Positions 1-8,226 of a stretch of DNA of 64,000 bases are shown here, piece after piece. Positions within the stretch are counted from its first letter, which is position 1; each line of letters begins with the position of its first letter. The notes beneath the pieces were generated by a model that was given only the letters and a program-made list of their open reading frames with translations, was not told the origin of the DNA and made no database searches. This DNA is from Gemmatimonadota bacterium (GTDB taxonomy: Bacteria; Gemmatimonadota; Gemmatimonadetes; Gemmatimonadales; GWC2-71-9), in assembly GCA_029262195.1 (NCBI GenBank), contig JAJCZX010000030.1:186001-250000 (forward strand). The letters run 5' to 3'. The translations under genes were made by a program, and so were the position numbers.

Positions 1-1278
1 AACGTCAACTTTGAACCCTTTTTCGGCAGCTACAATTTCTGTGAGGTCAATCGGAAAGCCGAACGTATCGTAAAGCTTGAAGGCGTCGTCTCCAGAAATT
101 GCCGTCCCACCGGACGATGTGAGGTCGTCCATCCTTTTCATACCCCCATCTATCGTCTCGAGGAACCTCTCCTCTTCAGCAAGGGTCACGTCGGCAATGT
201 GCTTTGCTTTTTCCTTCAACTCAGGAAAATGACCTCCCATTTCCGAAACAACGGTATCGCAAAGATGAACCAGCGTGGGATCCGTTCGGCCAAGGATATA
301 CGCATGCCTTACTCCGCGCCTCAGAATCCTCCTCAGGACATAGCCGCGACCGTCGTTGGACGGATAGACGCCGTCGGCAAGAAGAAACGCAATTGCTCTA
401 GCGTGATCGGCCAGGACTCGAAACCCGACCCCCGCTTCACCTCTATCGTACTCCATTCCGAGAACTTCCTCCACACGGGAAATGATCGGCATGAAAAGGT
501 CAGTGTGAAAGTTGGAGTCAGCCCCCTGCAAGACTGCTGCGATACGTTCCAGGCCGGCACCTGTGTCCACAGAGGGTGCGGGAAGCGGGGAGCGGGGAGC
601 GTCGGGGGTTTGGTCGAACTGCATGAAGACCAGATTCCAGATCTCCATGAACTGGCCCGAATCGGCCAGGGCTTCGAATTCTTCGGGGGACGAGGGGGCC
701 CCCAGCGTTTCCCGCTTCCCGTTTCCCGGGTGTGATCGCAGGTCTACGAAAATCTCCGAACAAGGCCCACACGGACCGGTGTCACCCATCTGCCAGAAGT
801 TGTCCTTGTCACCCAGACGGAAAATGCGGTTCTTGCTGACCCCGGTTACTTCGTGCCAGAGCCCCGCGGCTTCCTCATCTGTGTGATGGACTGTGAAGTA
901 CAGCAAATCCGGATCGATTCCGAGAAACTGCTCGCTGGCCACCCACTCCCAGGCATACTCAATCGCTTCTTTCTTGAAATAATCGCCGAACGAAAAATTT
1001 CCGAGCATTTCGAAGAAAGTATGATGCCGCGTCGTGTGCCCCACCTCTTCAAGATCATTGTGCTTTCCGCCTGCACGCACACACTTTTGCGAGGTTGTGG
1101 CACGATCATAATCCCGTTTTTCCAGGCCCTGGAAGACACGTTTGAATTGCACCATCCCGGCATTGGTAAAAAGCAGGGTTGGGTCATCGCCTGGAACCAG
1201 GGACGAAGACGATACTTCCGTATGTTGTTTCGACGCGAAAAAGTCGAGGAACGACCGGCGGATTTGATTTGATAACAT
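1..1278 (-). CDS. alaS: Alanyl-tRNA synthetase, N-terminal part (cut by window edge)
   Basis: Class II aminoacyl-tRNA synthetase that charges tRNA-Ala. The frame is open from an ATG at 1278 to the window edge, giving 426 residues of a protein usually near 870. Visible landmarks are the N-terminal RRSFLDFFASKQHTEV segment, the motif-2 region with GNFSFGDYFKKEAI, GPCSEIF, the EIWNLVFMQF strand and PSVDTGAGLERIAAVLQ. The C-terminal editing and oligomerisation domains lie outside. Two loops are encoded by heptamer-repeat DNA (578-601 and 707-729): the first spells the stretch before the conserved PLP-PSVDTG motif, and the second lengthens the loop after GPCSEIF by about six residues compared with the E. 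coli enzyme from memory. In many bacteria alaS follows recA-recX; here it lies 11 kb beyond recX. Confidence 0.96.
   Translation of the reverse strand, partial: MLSNQIRRSFLDFFASKQHTEVSSSSLVPGDDPTLLFTNAGMVQFKRVFQGLEKRDYDRATTSQKCVRAGGKHNDLEEVGHTTRHHTFFEMLGNFSFGDYFKKEAIEYAWEWVASEQFLGIDPDLLYFTVHHTDEEAAGLWHEVTGVSKNRIFRLGDKDNFWQMGDTGPCGPCSEIFVDLRSHPGNGKRETLGAPSSPEEFEALADSGQFMEIWNLVFMQFDQTPDAPRSPLPAPSVDTGAGLERIAAVLQGADSNFHTDLFMPIISRVEEVLGMEYDRGEAGVGFRVLADHARAIAFLLADGVYPSNDGRGYVLRRILRRGVRHAYILGRTDPTLVHLCDTVVSEMGGHFPELKEKAKHIADVTLAEEERFLETIDGGMKRMDDLTSSGGTAISGDDAFKLYDTFGFPIDLTEIVAAEKGFKVDV
578..601. repeat. Heptamer array inside alaS (copy A)
   Basis: Three head-to-tail copies of a 7-mer of the type GGGAAGC / GGGGAGC on the + strand. 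They lie within the alaS frame, where they encode a Pro/Ser-rich loop just before the conserved PSVDTG motif. The unit matches arrays flanking the S23-type genes at 3 kb and 10 kb. Confidence 0.7.
707..729. repeat. Heptamer array inside alaS (copy B, inverted to copy A)
   Basis: Three copies of GTTTCCC / GCTTCCC, in the opposite orientation to the array at 578-601. They are read in the alaS frame as PGNGKRET in a surface-loop position. The DNA between the two arrays is conserved alaS coding sequence, so this pair does not bracket an inserted gene. Confidence 0.7.
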
Positions 1279-1440
1279 CGGATAAAACTAAACCTCACGT
1301 GACCGGAGCGGGACCTCCCGCTATCTTCGAGAGGGAACATCCGAGGCCGCTGCCCGTCCCCGGCCGATTCAGTCCCCTAACAGCTGCGGGGTCTCCTCCA
1401 TATCCCTTCACTCAAGGTCGAGAACACCCTACTTTAAGGT
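1279..1440. promoter_or_regulatory. Divergent intergenic region between alaS and the Wzi-like gene
   Basis: These 162 nt separate the two divergent start codons and must hold both promoters. A 16-nt near-palindrome at 1307-1322 (AGCGGGA-CC-TCCCGCT) could form a small hairpin in the alaS leader or bind a regulator. No convincing -35/-10 pair was identified, and no T-box features were recognised. Confidence 0.4.
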
Positions 1441-2991
1441 ATGTTTCATAGAAACCTCTTTGCCATTCTAGCGTCTCTATCGCTCGCAACCGCCGCCTCA
1501 GCCCAGGGGCCAACTCGTACCGTTCCCATCGGCCATTGGACGATGCCTTACGTCGAGCACCTTATCCGAAGCGGGGAAATGCGAGACCCAGACCCGCTAA
1601 ATAGGCCGTTGAATCGGAGGCAACTACGTCGTGCGTTGTCGGCGATCGACACGGACCGACTTTCCAATGCCACCCGAACGATCGTGGCGGACCTTCTTCA
1701 AGAGTTTCGAGAACCAACCGGTGAGCCTGCCTACCAGTTTGATGGATACGCTGGCTTCCGAACCAAAAATTTTGGACGGAGGAATCCGCTGCGGGCCGGT
1801 GGCGAAGGCCTTGAGGCGCTGATTGCCGGTTACGATGCATCAGTTAATTTCGGCAATTTTGTGGTCAACTCGTACGGTTTCCTTGATAGACAACTACGTG
1901 GAGATCCCGAATTCACAGGAATTTTTCCAGGCGTGCTCCCGAATCGTATACTTGGGAATATTTCGTACCAGTTCGAGCACGGGGAAGTTTTCTTTGGGAC
2001 GCTCGACCGGAATTGGGGGCCGGCAACCGTCGAAGGACTCCAGATCTCAAATTTGCCCTATAGCTATGATCATTTCGGATTGAAGCTGACCAACCGCGAC
2101 CTCACATTCGAAATGCTTGCGACGTCTCTCGATGAAGTACCGGATCAGAACGACGAGGTAAACAATCGGTACCTGATGGCCCATCGTTTGACCCTGAAAG
2201 CGATCCCTCGATTGAGGCTCAGCCTGACCGAGACCACCCTCATCGTCGGGGTGGGACGGCGCTTCGAAATCTGGTTTTTGAATCCGGTTCGCCTTTCGTG
2301 GTTGGCGGCGGACGACCAGGCAGACAAGGGGCGAGTAAACTTCACATGGTCGCTGGATGCGGATTTTCAGGTCGGCGATCGTTCTGGGATTTTCGGCTCG
2401 TACATGATTGACGACGGCCCCGGTTTCCTGGATTTCCGGGACTTCGCTCCAAATCGAAATGAACCCGGTTCATGGGGAATCACGATCGGCGGGCGAACCG
2501 GATTTGCGAACGGAGTCGGTCTGTCCGCTCACTATACTGCCGTCTCACTTCTGTCTTTTCGCACAAATAACGGGAACCCAGCCGAACTACATGCTATTCG
2601 AGGGATCGGCCTGGCACGCAATTTTTCCGATTACGACGAGATAACGCTTGAAGCGAGTTTTATCCCGCATCGTACAACTGTTGTGCGACCTGAAATAACC
2701 CTCTTGCGCCAGGGTGAAGGTGATTTCCGCCAACCGTTCCCACCCCAATCAGTATGGCCCGATTTGAAATTTCTCCACAACGGCATCGTCGAACGCACAT
2801 GGAGGTTCGCTTTGACGGGCACCACCAATCTCAAATCGCGTGCGTTGGTTGAATGGGACACGGGTTTTCACGTGATGTCGAATGTCAACAACATCGATGG
2901 TTCGGACGACACTCGGTTTGTCGGTTCACTCACCGTGAAACTTTTGGCTGACCTCGATGATTTTTGGTGGTGGGTCCCGTCTAACTGGTAG
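1441..2991 (+). CDS. Wzi-like capsule assembly / outer-membrane beta-barrel protein
   Basis: Predicted 516-residue outer-membrane protein. It has a Sec signal peptide (residues 1-22, ending ASAQ) and then a small helical segment (about 30-90). The rest alternates beta-strands as expected for a barrel. Family-like signatures are DRNWGPATVEGLQISNLPY (about 190-210), MAHRLTLKAIPRLRLSLTET and the following FLNPVRLSWLA. These resemble the Wzi capsule assembly family, whose E. coli member anchors group 1 capsule as an outer-membrane lectin. Which polysaccharide it handles here is unknown; a nucleotide-sugar cassette lies about 58 kb away in the window. It is a single-gene plus-strand unit, divergent from alaS. 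Confidence 0.75.
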   Translation: MFHRNLFAILASLSLATAASAQGPTRTVPIGHWTMPYVEHLIRSGEMRDPDPLNRPLNRRQLRRALSAIDTDRLSNATRTIVADLLQEFREPTGEPAYQFDGYAGFRTKNFGRRNPLRAGGEGLEALIAGYDASVNFGNFVVNSYGFLDRQLRGDPEFTGIFPGVLPNRILGNISYQFEHGEVFFGTLDRNWGPATVEGLQISNLPYSYDHFGLKLTNRDLTFEMLATSLDEVPDQNDEVNNRYLMAHRLTLKAIPRLRLSLTETTLIVGVGRRFEIWFLNPVRLSWLAADDQADKGRVNFTWSLDADFQVGDRSGIFGSYMIDDGPGFLDFRDFAPNRNEPGSWGITIGGRTGFANGVGLSAHYTAVSLLSFRTNNGNPAELHAIRGIGLARNFSDYDEITLEASFIPHRTTVVRPEITLLRQGEGDFRQPFPPQSVWPDLKFLHNGIVERTWRFALTGTTNLKSRALVEWDTGFHVMSNVNNIDGSDDTRFVGSLTVKLLADLDDFWWWVPSNW

Positions 2992-3009
2992 TGCTCCTCG
3001 GCGTTCGTC

Positions 3010-3039
3010 GGGAAGCGGGAAACGGGAAACGGGAAACGG
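3010..3039. repeat. Heptamer array downstream of S23-type gene 1
   Basis: Four tandem 7-mers (GGGAAGC then GGGAAAC three times) on the + strand. The array directly abuts the stop codon of the minus-strand S23-type gene. Its inverted counterpart lies on the other side of that gene at 3491-3563, sharing units such as CGGGAAACGGGAAACGGG. Confidence 0.85.
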
Positions 3040-3405
3040 CTATTTCGGTGAGGTTGCGCCCAGTGCTTTCAACAAACCAATAATTACGCTAACGGACCTT
3101 TCAGCACCAGACACCACATTCTGTGCGGCATCTCTTTCAGAAAGAGAGAGCTCAATGACCAACTCGACATGGCACTTCAACTCAAACGCTGACCCTAAAG
3201 CGATCCTCAGCATCCGGATGAACTGCTTGCGCGTGCCGAGCCCATAACCTTCAGCAATGTTAGCCGGAATTGACGCCGCCGACCGACGAATCTGATCGCT
3301 AAGGCCGAAGTGTCGGTTTAGCGGTCTTTCGAGAGTCAAGCGGTATGCGTCGACGGACAGCTGCCTCGCCACCTTCCATGCATCTAACGATTCCAATTTC
3401 GACAT
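3040..3405 (-). CDS. Four-helix-bundle protein, S23 family (copy 1)
   Basis: A 121-residue helical protein of the family first found in 23S rRNA intervening sequences; its fold is shared with the Avd accessory proteins of diversity-generating retroelements. No enzymatic function is established. Visible family features are LDAWKVARQLSVDAYRLT in helix 1, LSDQIRRSAASIPANIAEGYG in helix 2, and FIRMLRIALGSAFELKCHVELV in helix 3. I chose the ATG at 3405; an upstream TTG at 3429 would add eight unconserved residues. It stands alone on the minus strand between two plus-strand genes, and inverted heptamer arrays lie on both sides. A second copy is at 10018. Confidence 0.88.
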   Translation of the reverse strand: MSKLESLDAWKVARQLSVDAYRLTLERPLNRHFGLSDQIRRSAASIPANIAEGYGLGTRKQFIRMLRIALGSAFELKCHVELVIELSLSERDAAQNVVSGAERSVSVIIGLLKALGATSPK

Positions 3406-3490
3406 TCTCAAGAATGTGGAGGTCGACAAGACAGGGCGTACCCAAAACCTTCAGTGCGTATCAATAGAACCCGAGACCCCAATTCTGCTC

Positions 3491-3563
3491 TCGTTTCCCG
3501 CTTCCCGCTTCTCGCTTCTCGCTTCTCGCTTCTCTCTCCCGCTTCCCGTTTCCCGTTTCCCGG
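3491..3563. repeat. Heptamer array upstream of S23-type gene 1
   Basis: About ten tandem 7-mers: GTTTCCC/GCTTCCC units at both edges with a core of four GCTTCTC units. It occupies the gap between the S23 gene start (3405) and the MFS transporter start (3578). On the minus strand it reads as G-rich units identical to those at 3010-3039, making an inverted pair around the S23 gene. The array extends the open frame upstream of the MFS gene with low-complexity residues that are unlikely to be translated. Confidence 0.88.
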
Positions 3564-3577
3564 CCTTTCTTTCAGCG

Positions 3578-4783
3578 ATGTCGAAAAGGACCGCCCTAAC
3601 CGCCATCACTCTCGCCGAGCTTCTCGCCATGTCTCTGTGGTTCTCGGCGACTGCCATCCTTCCCGACCTGATGGAATTTTGGACAGTGCCCGCAGGCAAG
3701 GCAGCCTGGCTCACAATGAGTGTCCAACTCGGTTTTGTCGCGGGAGCAACGTTTCTGGCCGTGTTCAACGTGGCAGACAGGGCCGAGCCCCGCTTTGTGA
3801 TGGCGGTGGGAGCAATAGTCGGCGGAGCGGCAAACCTTGCAATTCCCTGGCTTGAACCGTCCTACGGCATTGCCGTCGGGCTCAGAGCTATCACCGGGGT
3901 CTCTCTTGCCGCCGTTTATCCAGTTGGAATGAAAATCGTCGCTTCCTGGGCAAAAGAAGACCGAGGTCTTTTGATCGGAATCCTGGTCGGGGCGTTAACC
4001 GTGGGTTCAGCTTCTCCGCATTTGATAAACGCTCTGGGCGGAATCGACGATTGGCGTACGGTCATGTATTCGGTTTCCGCTTTGGCCATAGCTGCGGGGG
4101 TGATAGCGGCCGTTTTCGGAAAGATGGGACCCAACACTGCTCCTCCCTCGCCATTCGACTGGAAGCAGGTGCGCTATGCCTTCGCGCTACCCTCTCTGCG
4201 AATGGCAAACTTCGGTTACCTGGGGCATATGTGGGAGTTGTATGCCATGTGGACCTGGATCCCACTATTTCTAGCCATGTCGTTTGAGGAGACAGGGCTC
4301 GCTAATCCACAAAGGGCTGCGTCCCTAACCACGTTCCTGGTAATCGGCGCCGGGGGGTTCGGATCTGTTGCAGCTGGAAAACTCGCCGACCGTTGGGGGC
4401 GTACCCGCACAACTATTCTCGCCATGTCGATCAGCGGGTCATGCAGCATAGTTGCCGGTTTCCTCTTCGGTGCCACACCGATCCTCCTCGGAGCATTATG
4501 CATTATTTGGGGCATCACCATTGTTGCCGACTCTGCGCAATTCAGCGCCAGCGTTTCTGAATTGGCGGACCCGGCATACGTTGGCACTCATCTTACCACC
4601 CAAACGGCAGTTGGATTCCTCCTTACCATAGCAAGCATCCAGTTGGTACCAATCGTGGCGAACATCACTGGATGGAAATGGGCCTTCGCTTTTCTGGCGA
4701 TTGGTCCCGCGTTGGGCAGTATCGCGATGGCGACACTCAAACGAATGCCGCAGGCCGCACATTTGGCCGGTGGAAGGGGTTAA
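3578..4783 (+). CDS. Major facilitator superfamily transporter
   Basis: Membrane transporter of 401 residues with about 12 hydrophobic segments, the usual MFS size. It begins MSKRTALTAITLAELLAMSLWFSATAILPDL. A cytoplasmic-loop motif GKLADRWGRTRT (around residue 270) is the classic MFS loop motif between helices, here in the second half. Substrate is not predictable from sequence. The frame is open upstream to 3416, but that part is encoded by the heptamer array and reads SRFSLLASRFSL, so the ATG at 3578 is preferred. acs follows on the same strand after about 80 nt. Confidence 0.85.
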   Translation: MSKRTALTAITLAELLAMSLWFSATAILPDLMEFWTVPAGKAAWLTMSVQLGFVAGATFLAVFNVADRAEPRFVMAVGAIVGGAANLAIPWLEPSYGIAVGLRAITGVSLAAVYPVGMKIVASWAKEDRGLLIGILVGALTVGSASPHLINALGGIDDWRTVMYSVSALAIAAGVIAAVFGKMGPNTAPPSPFDWKQVRYAFALPSLRMANFGYLGHMWELYAMWTWIPLFLAMSFEETGLANPQRAASLTTFLVIGAGGFGSVAAGKLADRWGRTRTTILAMSISGSCSIVAGFLFGATPILLGALCIIWGITIVADSAQFSASVSELADPAYVGTHLTTQTAVGFLLTIASIQLVPIVANITGWKWAFAFLAIGPALGSIAMATLKRMPQAAHLAGGRG

Positions 4784-4862
4784 CATGAGCATGACTTGCG
4801 GTTAACTCTTTGATTGCAAGATATTGAGAGCCGAACCAACATCACCTCTTACCGAGAGCCTC

Positions 4863-6818
4863 ATGTCGTCTGACCACGAAAAGATTGAAAGCCTCCTTAC
4901 CGAAAACAGAAGCTTCCCGCCCCCGGAGTCCTACGCATCCGAATCACTGGTCGGTTCGATGGACCAATACCGCGGGTTATATCGGCGCTCGATCGATAAC
5001 CCCGATGAATTTTGGCCCGAGGTAGCTAACGAATTCCACTGGTACAAAAAATGGGACACGCTTCTGGAGTGGGAGGCACCGCACGCCAAATGGTTCGTCG
5101 GGGGAAAGACGAACCTGTGCTACAATTGCCTCGACAGACACCTTGAGGAACACGGTGATAAGCTAGCCATCCTCTGGGAAGGCGAACCCGGCGACGAGCG
5201 AAAGATCACCTACCGCGAACTCCATGCCGAGGTTTGTAAATTCGCCAACGTATTGAAGGCTCAGGGAGTTGGAATTGGCGATAGGGTTTGTCTTTACATG
5301 CCGATGATCCCCGAATTGGCGATCGCCATGCTCGCCTGCGCAAGAATCGGCGCGGCCCACAGCGTCGTCTTCGGTGGTTTCAGCGCAACGGCCCTGGCTG
5401 ACAGAATCAACGACCAGGACGCTCGGTTGGTAGTTACTGCGGACGGAGGTTGGCGCCGAGGCTCGATAACGCCTTTGAAAGAGGCTGTCGATGAAGCCCT
5501 GGAATCGTGCCACTCAGTCGACACGGTCATTGTTGTTGATCGCTGTAACACTGCAGTCACTATGCACCACGACCACGAACACTGGTGGCATGACCTGATG
5601 CGAGAGGCCTCCGCCGAGTGCGAAGCCGAACAACTCGACAGCGAGCAACTCCTCTTCATCCTCTACACCTCGGGTACGACCGGTAAGCCCAAAGGCATCG
5701 TGCACACAACGGCTGGTTATATGACCGGCGCCTACCTGACGACAAAATACGTGTTCGACCTAAAGCCCGACGACGTCTATTGGTGCACTGCCGACATCGG
5801 ATGGATCACGGGACACAGCTATGTGGTTTACGGTGCCTTGCTCAATGGCACGACAACCGTGATGTATGAGGGTGCGCCCAACCACCCCGGGCCAGATCGA
5901 CTCTGGGACATTGTCGAACGCCACGGCGTCACCATTTTCTACACCGCTCCGACGGCCATTCGAGCGTTTGTAAAATGGGGCGACGAACACCCTAACAAAC
6001 ACGACTTGTCTTCCCTGAGGCTCCTTGGAACCGTCGGCGAACCGATTAACCCCGAGGCCTGGATGTGGTATCATAAGGTTATCGGAAAGGAAAAGTGCCC
6101 GATCGTTGATACCTGGTGGCAGACTGAAACGGGGTCTATTGCAATCACCCCATTGCCGGGGGCAACGCCGACCAAACCTGGAAGCGCGACCTTGCCGTTT
6201 TTCGGAATTGACCCGCAAATCGTCGATGACGAAGGCAACGAGGTTAATCCGCCGGGCGGTGGTTTGCTAATCATCAAACGGCCCTGGCCTTCTATGCTCC
6301 GCACCATCTACGGTGACGACGCCCGGTTCAAAGAGCAGTACTGGGATAAAGTCGCTGGCTGCTATTTCACAGGTGACGGAGCACACCGCGACGAAGACGG
6401 GTACTTCTGGATTCTGGGCCGAGTTGATGACGTGTTGAATGTCTCGGGACATCGACTGGGAACTGCCGAAGTCGAAAGCGCCCTGGTATCACACCCGGAG
6501 GTCGCAGAGGCCGCGGTTGTCGGCTTCGCCCACGAAATCAAGGGCGAGGGAATTGCCGCCTTCATCACCCTCATAAGTGGCGACGCTCCAGCAGACCAAC
6601 TCAAAGCTGAACTCCGCGAACACGTAGCAAAAGAAATTGGAGCCATCGCCAAGCCCGATCAACTCCGCTTCACCGACGCTCTTCCGAAAACGCGCTCCGG
6701 AAAAATCATGCGAAGACTCCTTCGCGAACTGGCCTCCGGAAAAGAGGAAGTTGGAGACACCAGTACGCTTGAGGACTACAGCGTCCTGGCAAGATTGCGG
6801 GAAGCGAACGACTCGTGA
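4863..6818 (+). CDS. acs: Acetyl-CoA synthetase
   Basis: AMP-forming ligase that makes acetyl-CoA from acetate, ATP and CoA through acetyl-AMP. From the ATG at 4863 it is 651 residues, almost exactly the E. coli length; a TTG 39 nt upstream would add 13 residues. Motifs seen are the adenylation loop [11 protein letters not shown] (about 267-277), [19 protein letters not shown], the [31 protein letters not shown] hinge region (written as two conserved blocks), and the C-terminal [11 protein letters not shown]. The lysine of that last motif is the catalytic residue regulated by acetylation in other bacteria. It is monocistronic or co-transcribed with the MFS gene, and convergent with the dprE1-like gene. 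Confidence 0.96.
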   Translation: MSSDHEKIESLLTENRSFPPPESYASESLVGSMDQYRGLYRRSIDNPDEFWPEVANEFHWYKKWDTLLEWEAPHAKWFVGGKTNLCYNCLDRHLEEHGDKLAILWEGEPGDERKITYRELHAEVCKFANVLKAQGVGIGDRVCLYMPMIPELAIAMLACARIGAAHSVVFGGFSATALADRINDQDARLVVTADGGWRRGSITPLKEAVDEALESCHSVDTVIVVDRCNTAVTMHHDHEHWWHDLMREASAECEAEQLDSEQLLFILYTSGTTGKPKGIVHTTAGYMTGAYLTTKYVFDLKPDDVYWCTADIGWITGHSYVVYGALLNGTTTVMYEGAPNHPGPDRLWDIVERHGVTIFYTAPTAIRAFVKWGDEHPNKHDLSSLRLLGTVGEPINPEAWMWYHKVIGKEKCPIVDTWWQTETGSIAITPLPGATPTKPGSATLPFFGIDPQIVDDEGNEVNPPGGGLLIIKRPWPSMLRTIYGDDARFKEQYWDKVAGCYFTGDGAHRDEDGYFWILGRVDDVLNVSGHRLGTAEVESALVSHPEVAEAAVVGFAHEIKGEGIAAFITLISGDAPADQLKAELREHVAKEIGAIAKPDQLRFTDALPKTRSGKIMRRLLRELASGKEEVGDTSTLEDYSVLARLREANDS

Positions 6819-6829
6819 TTGAGTAGGGT

Positions 6830-6863
6830 GGGAGGAGTTAGGCGCTTGGGGATTACTCCTCCC
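6830..6863. terminator. Inverted repeat between convergent acs and dprE1-like genes
   Basis: A 9-bp perfect stem, GGGAGGAGT (6830-6838) with ACTCCTCCC (6855-6863), lies between the acs stop and the last codons of the dprE1-like gene. Its site suggests a bidirectional terminator, although there is no good T tract. The right arm continues into CTCCCGA/CTCCCGG units reminiscent of the heptamer arrays in this region. Confidence 0.45.
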
Positions 6864-8226
6864 GACTCCCGGCGCACGCCTCCCACCTTTTGACCAGATC
6901 ATTGCCAAACATCGGATCACCACCGGCCGGTACACGACCCACGCCTACTGAATCCTTCGCGGCATAAAGCCTTCCGCCAACTTCGTGCCGCAGGACTTCG
7001 TACGCTTCCACCAGCTGCGTCAATCGTCCTTTTTTTCTTCCCGCAGGAAAGTCCATCGCCAGCGAGAAGCCGTCGGGACAATACTTGCCAGCGTAGTTGT
7101 CCTCCCGATGACGTTTTATGACGCCGAGGTAGCTATGCACGCCGTGTTCCCGTTGTAACTCTAGAAGGCGTGTAAAAGCTTGCTCTGACGCGTCCAACGG
7201 CACGAACATCTGGTACTGAATCAATCCTCCTGGTCCGTATGATTTCCGCCAATCGGGGAGGTAGTCCAACAAAAAATGGAATGCGGCGTGGGACTGCTGA
7301 TAACCTCTCCGGCTCAGCCCTGCCATTTCAAATTTCGCTGCCGCCAGTAATTTCATTGGGATGTCACAGGTCAAAGGCCTGAGAAGTCTCCAGGCATGTC
7401 GTCCGGGAATAACCCCTGCCACCCGTTTGGGCAGAGCCTGATCTTTAACGGAAAGCCCCTTTCCGACCACTGATCGACCTGGACCAATATCGTCAGCGAA
7501 GTGAACAACCCCGCGACCAACTGCATTGGCGCCAGCAAAGCAGTCGACCCATCCAACTGAGTAATCGTGATTCCGCGCGCCGTAGTCGACCCGTTCGAGG
7601 GTGGCACTCAAGTTCCGGGTCTGTTCCGCTATGACATCAAGAAAACCGGACGGTATTTTTTTCAACTGCAACGTCACGTCCAGGATCGTTCCGGTGAGAC
7701 CGATGGCCCCTATCAGGTTTCGAAAACCATCGCGATTTATCGAGGCGCCCAAAGTCTCAACTTCGCCACTCGCTCTGAGAACGGTGAGTGAAGTGATCCA
7801 GTCCCCTATTGTCCCCGAGGACAGGTGATTCTTACCGTGGACGTTTACCGCAGCAGCACCGCCAAGGGACACATGCATCGTACCCGGCACAACCGGTGGC
7901 CACCACCCGTCCACGATTGCGGTTTGCCAAACCTTCGCAAACGTACAGCCTGCACCCACCTTGATGATCCCCTTACTGGCATCGTACGCCAGAATCGAAT
8001 TGACAGAAGACAGGTCTAACAGGGCACCGCCCTCGTTCAGGCCAACATCTCCATAGCTGAGACCCGCGCCACGATGGGCAACCGTGAGGCCCCGTTCTTG
8101 AGCATCGCTGAGACAAGCCACAACCTCATTTATATCGGTCGGTCGATACACTCGGCACGTGGAGTGCGCGGTGTTGCCCCAACCAGAGCACTTTTCTACC
8201 AGCGCGTCCACTCTATCTGGGGGCAA
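6853..8226 (-). CDS. DprE1-like FAD-dependent oxidase (decaprenylphosphoryl-ribose 2'-oxidase family)
   Basis: In mycobacteria DprE1 oxidises C2 of decaprenylphosphoryl-ribose, the first half of its epimerisation to the arabinose donor DPA. About 457 residues (mycobacterial enzyme 461). Seen: GWGNTAHS near the N-terminus, FAD-binding HRGAGLSYGD and GGAAAVNVHGKNHLSSG, then YGPGGLIQYQMFVPLD and GGRLYAAKDS, whose lysine is an active-site residue in DprE1. The cysteine attacked by benzothiazinones (Cys387 in M. tuberculosis) aligns to the alanine of SLAMDFP (codon 7057-7059). The frame is open upstream inside dprE2, but homology begins near TTG 8226 or GTG 8211, so the start is uncertain. Last gene of the minus-strand cassette. 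Confidence 0.85.
   Translation of the reverse strand: MPPDRVDALVEKCSGWGNTAHSTCRVYRPTDINEVVACLSDAQERGLTVAHRGAGLSYGDVGLNEGGALLDLSSVNSILAYDASKGIIKVGAGCTFAKVWQTAIVDGWWPPVVPGTMHVSLGGAAAVNVHGKNHLSSGTIGDWITSLTVLRASGEVETLGASINRDGFRNLIGAIGLTGTILDVTLQLKKIPSGFLDVIAEQTRNLSATLERVDYGARNHDYSVGWVDCFAGANAVGRGVVHFADDIGPGRSVVGKGLSVKDQALPKRVAGVIPGRHAWRLLRPLTCDIPMKLLAAAKFEMAGLSRRGYQQSHAAFHFLLDYLPDWRKSYGPGGLIQYQMFVPLDASEQAFTRLLELQREHGVHSYLGVIKRHREDNYAGKYCPDGFSLAMDFPAGRKKGRLTQLVEAYEVLRHEVGGRLYAAKDSVGVGRVPAGGDPMFGNDLVKRWEACAGSREE

Noticed and set aside
578-729. Insertion element within alaS bounded by inverted arrays
   Set aside because: The DNA between the two arrays codes conserved AlaRS residues in frame, so nothing was inserted between them.
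846-1340. 164-codon minus-strand frame with its own ATG
   Set aside because: Out-of-frame reading of alaS; the correct alaS frame from 1278 gives clear AlaRS motifs.
3010-3563. CRISPR array
   Set aside because: Units are 7 nt, directly tandem with no spacers, and no cas gene is present.
3416-3577. N-terminal extension of the MFS transporter
   Set aside because: Encoded by the heptamer array as repeated SRFSLL-type residues; the ATG at 3578 starts the first membrane helix.
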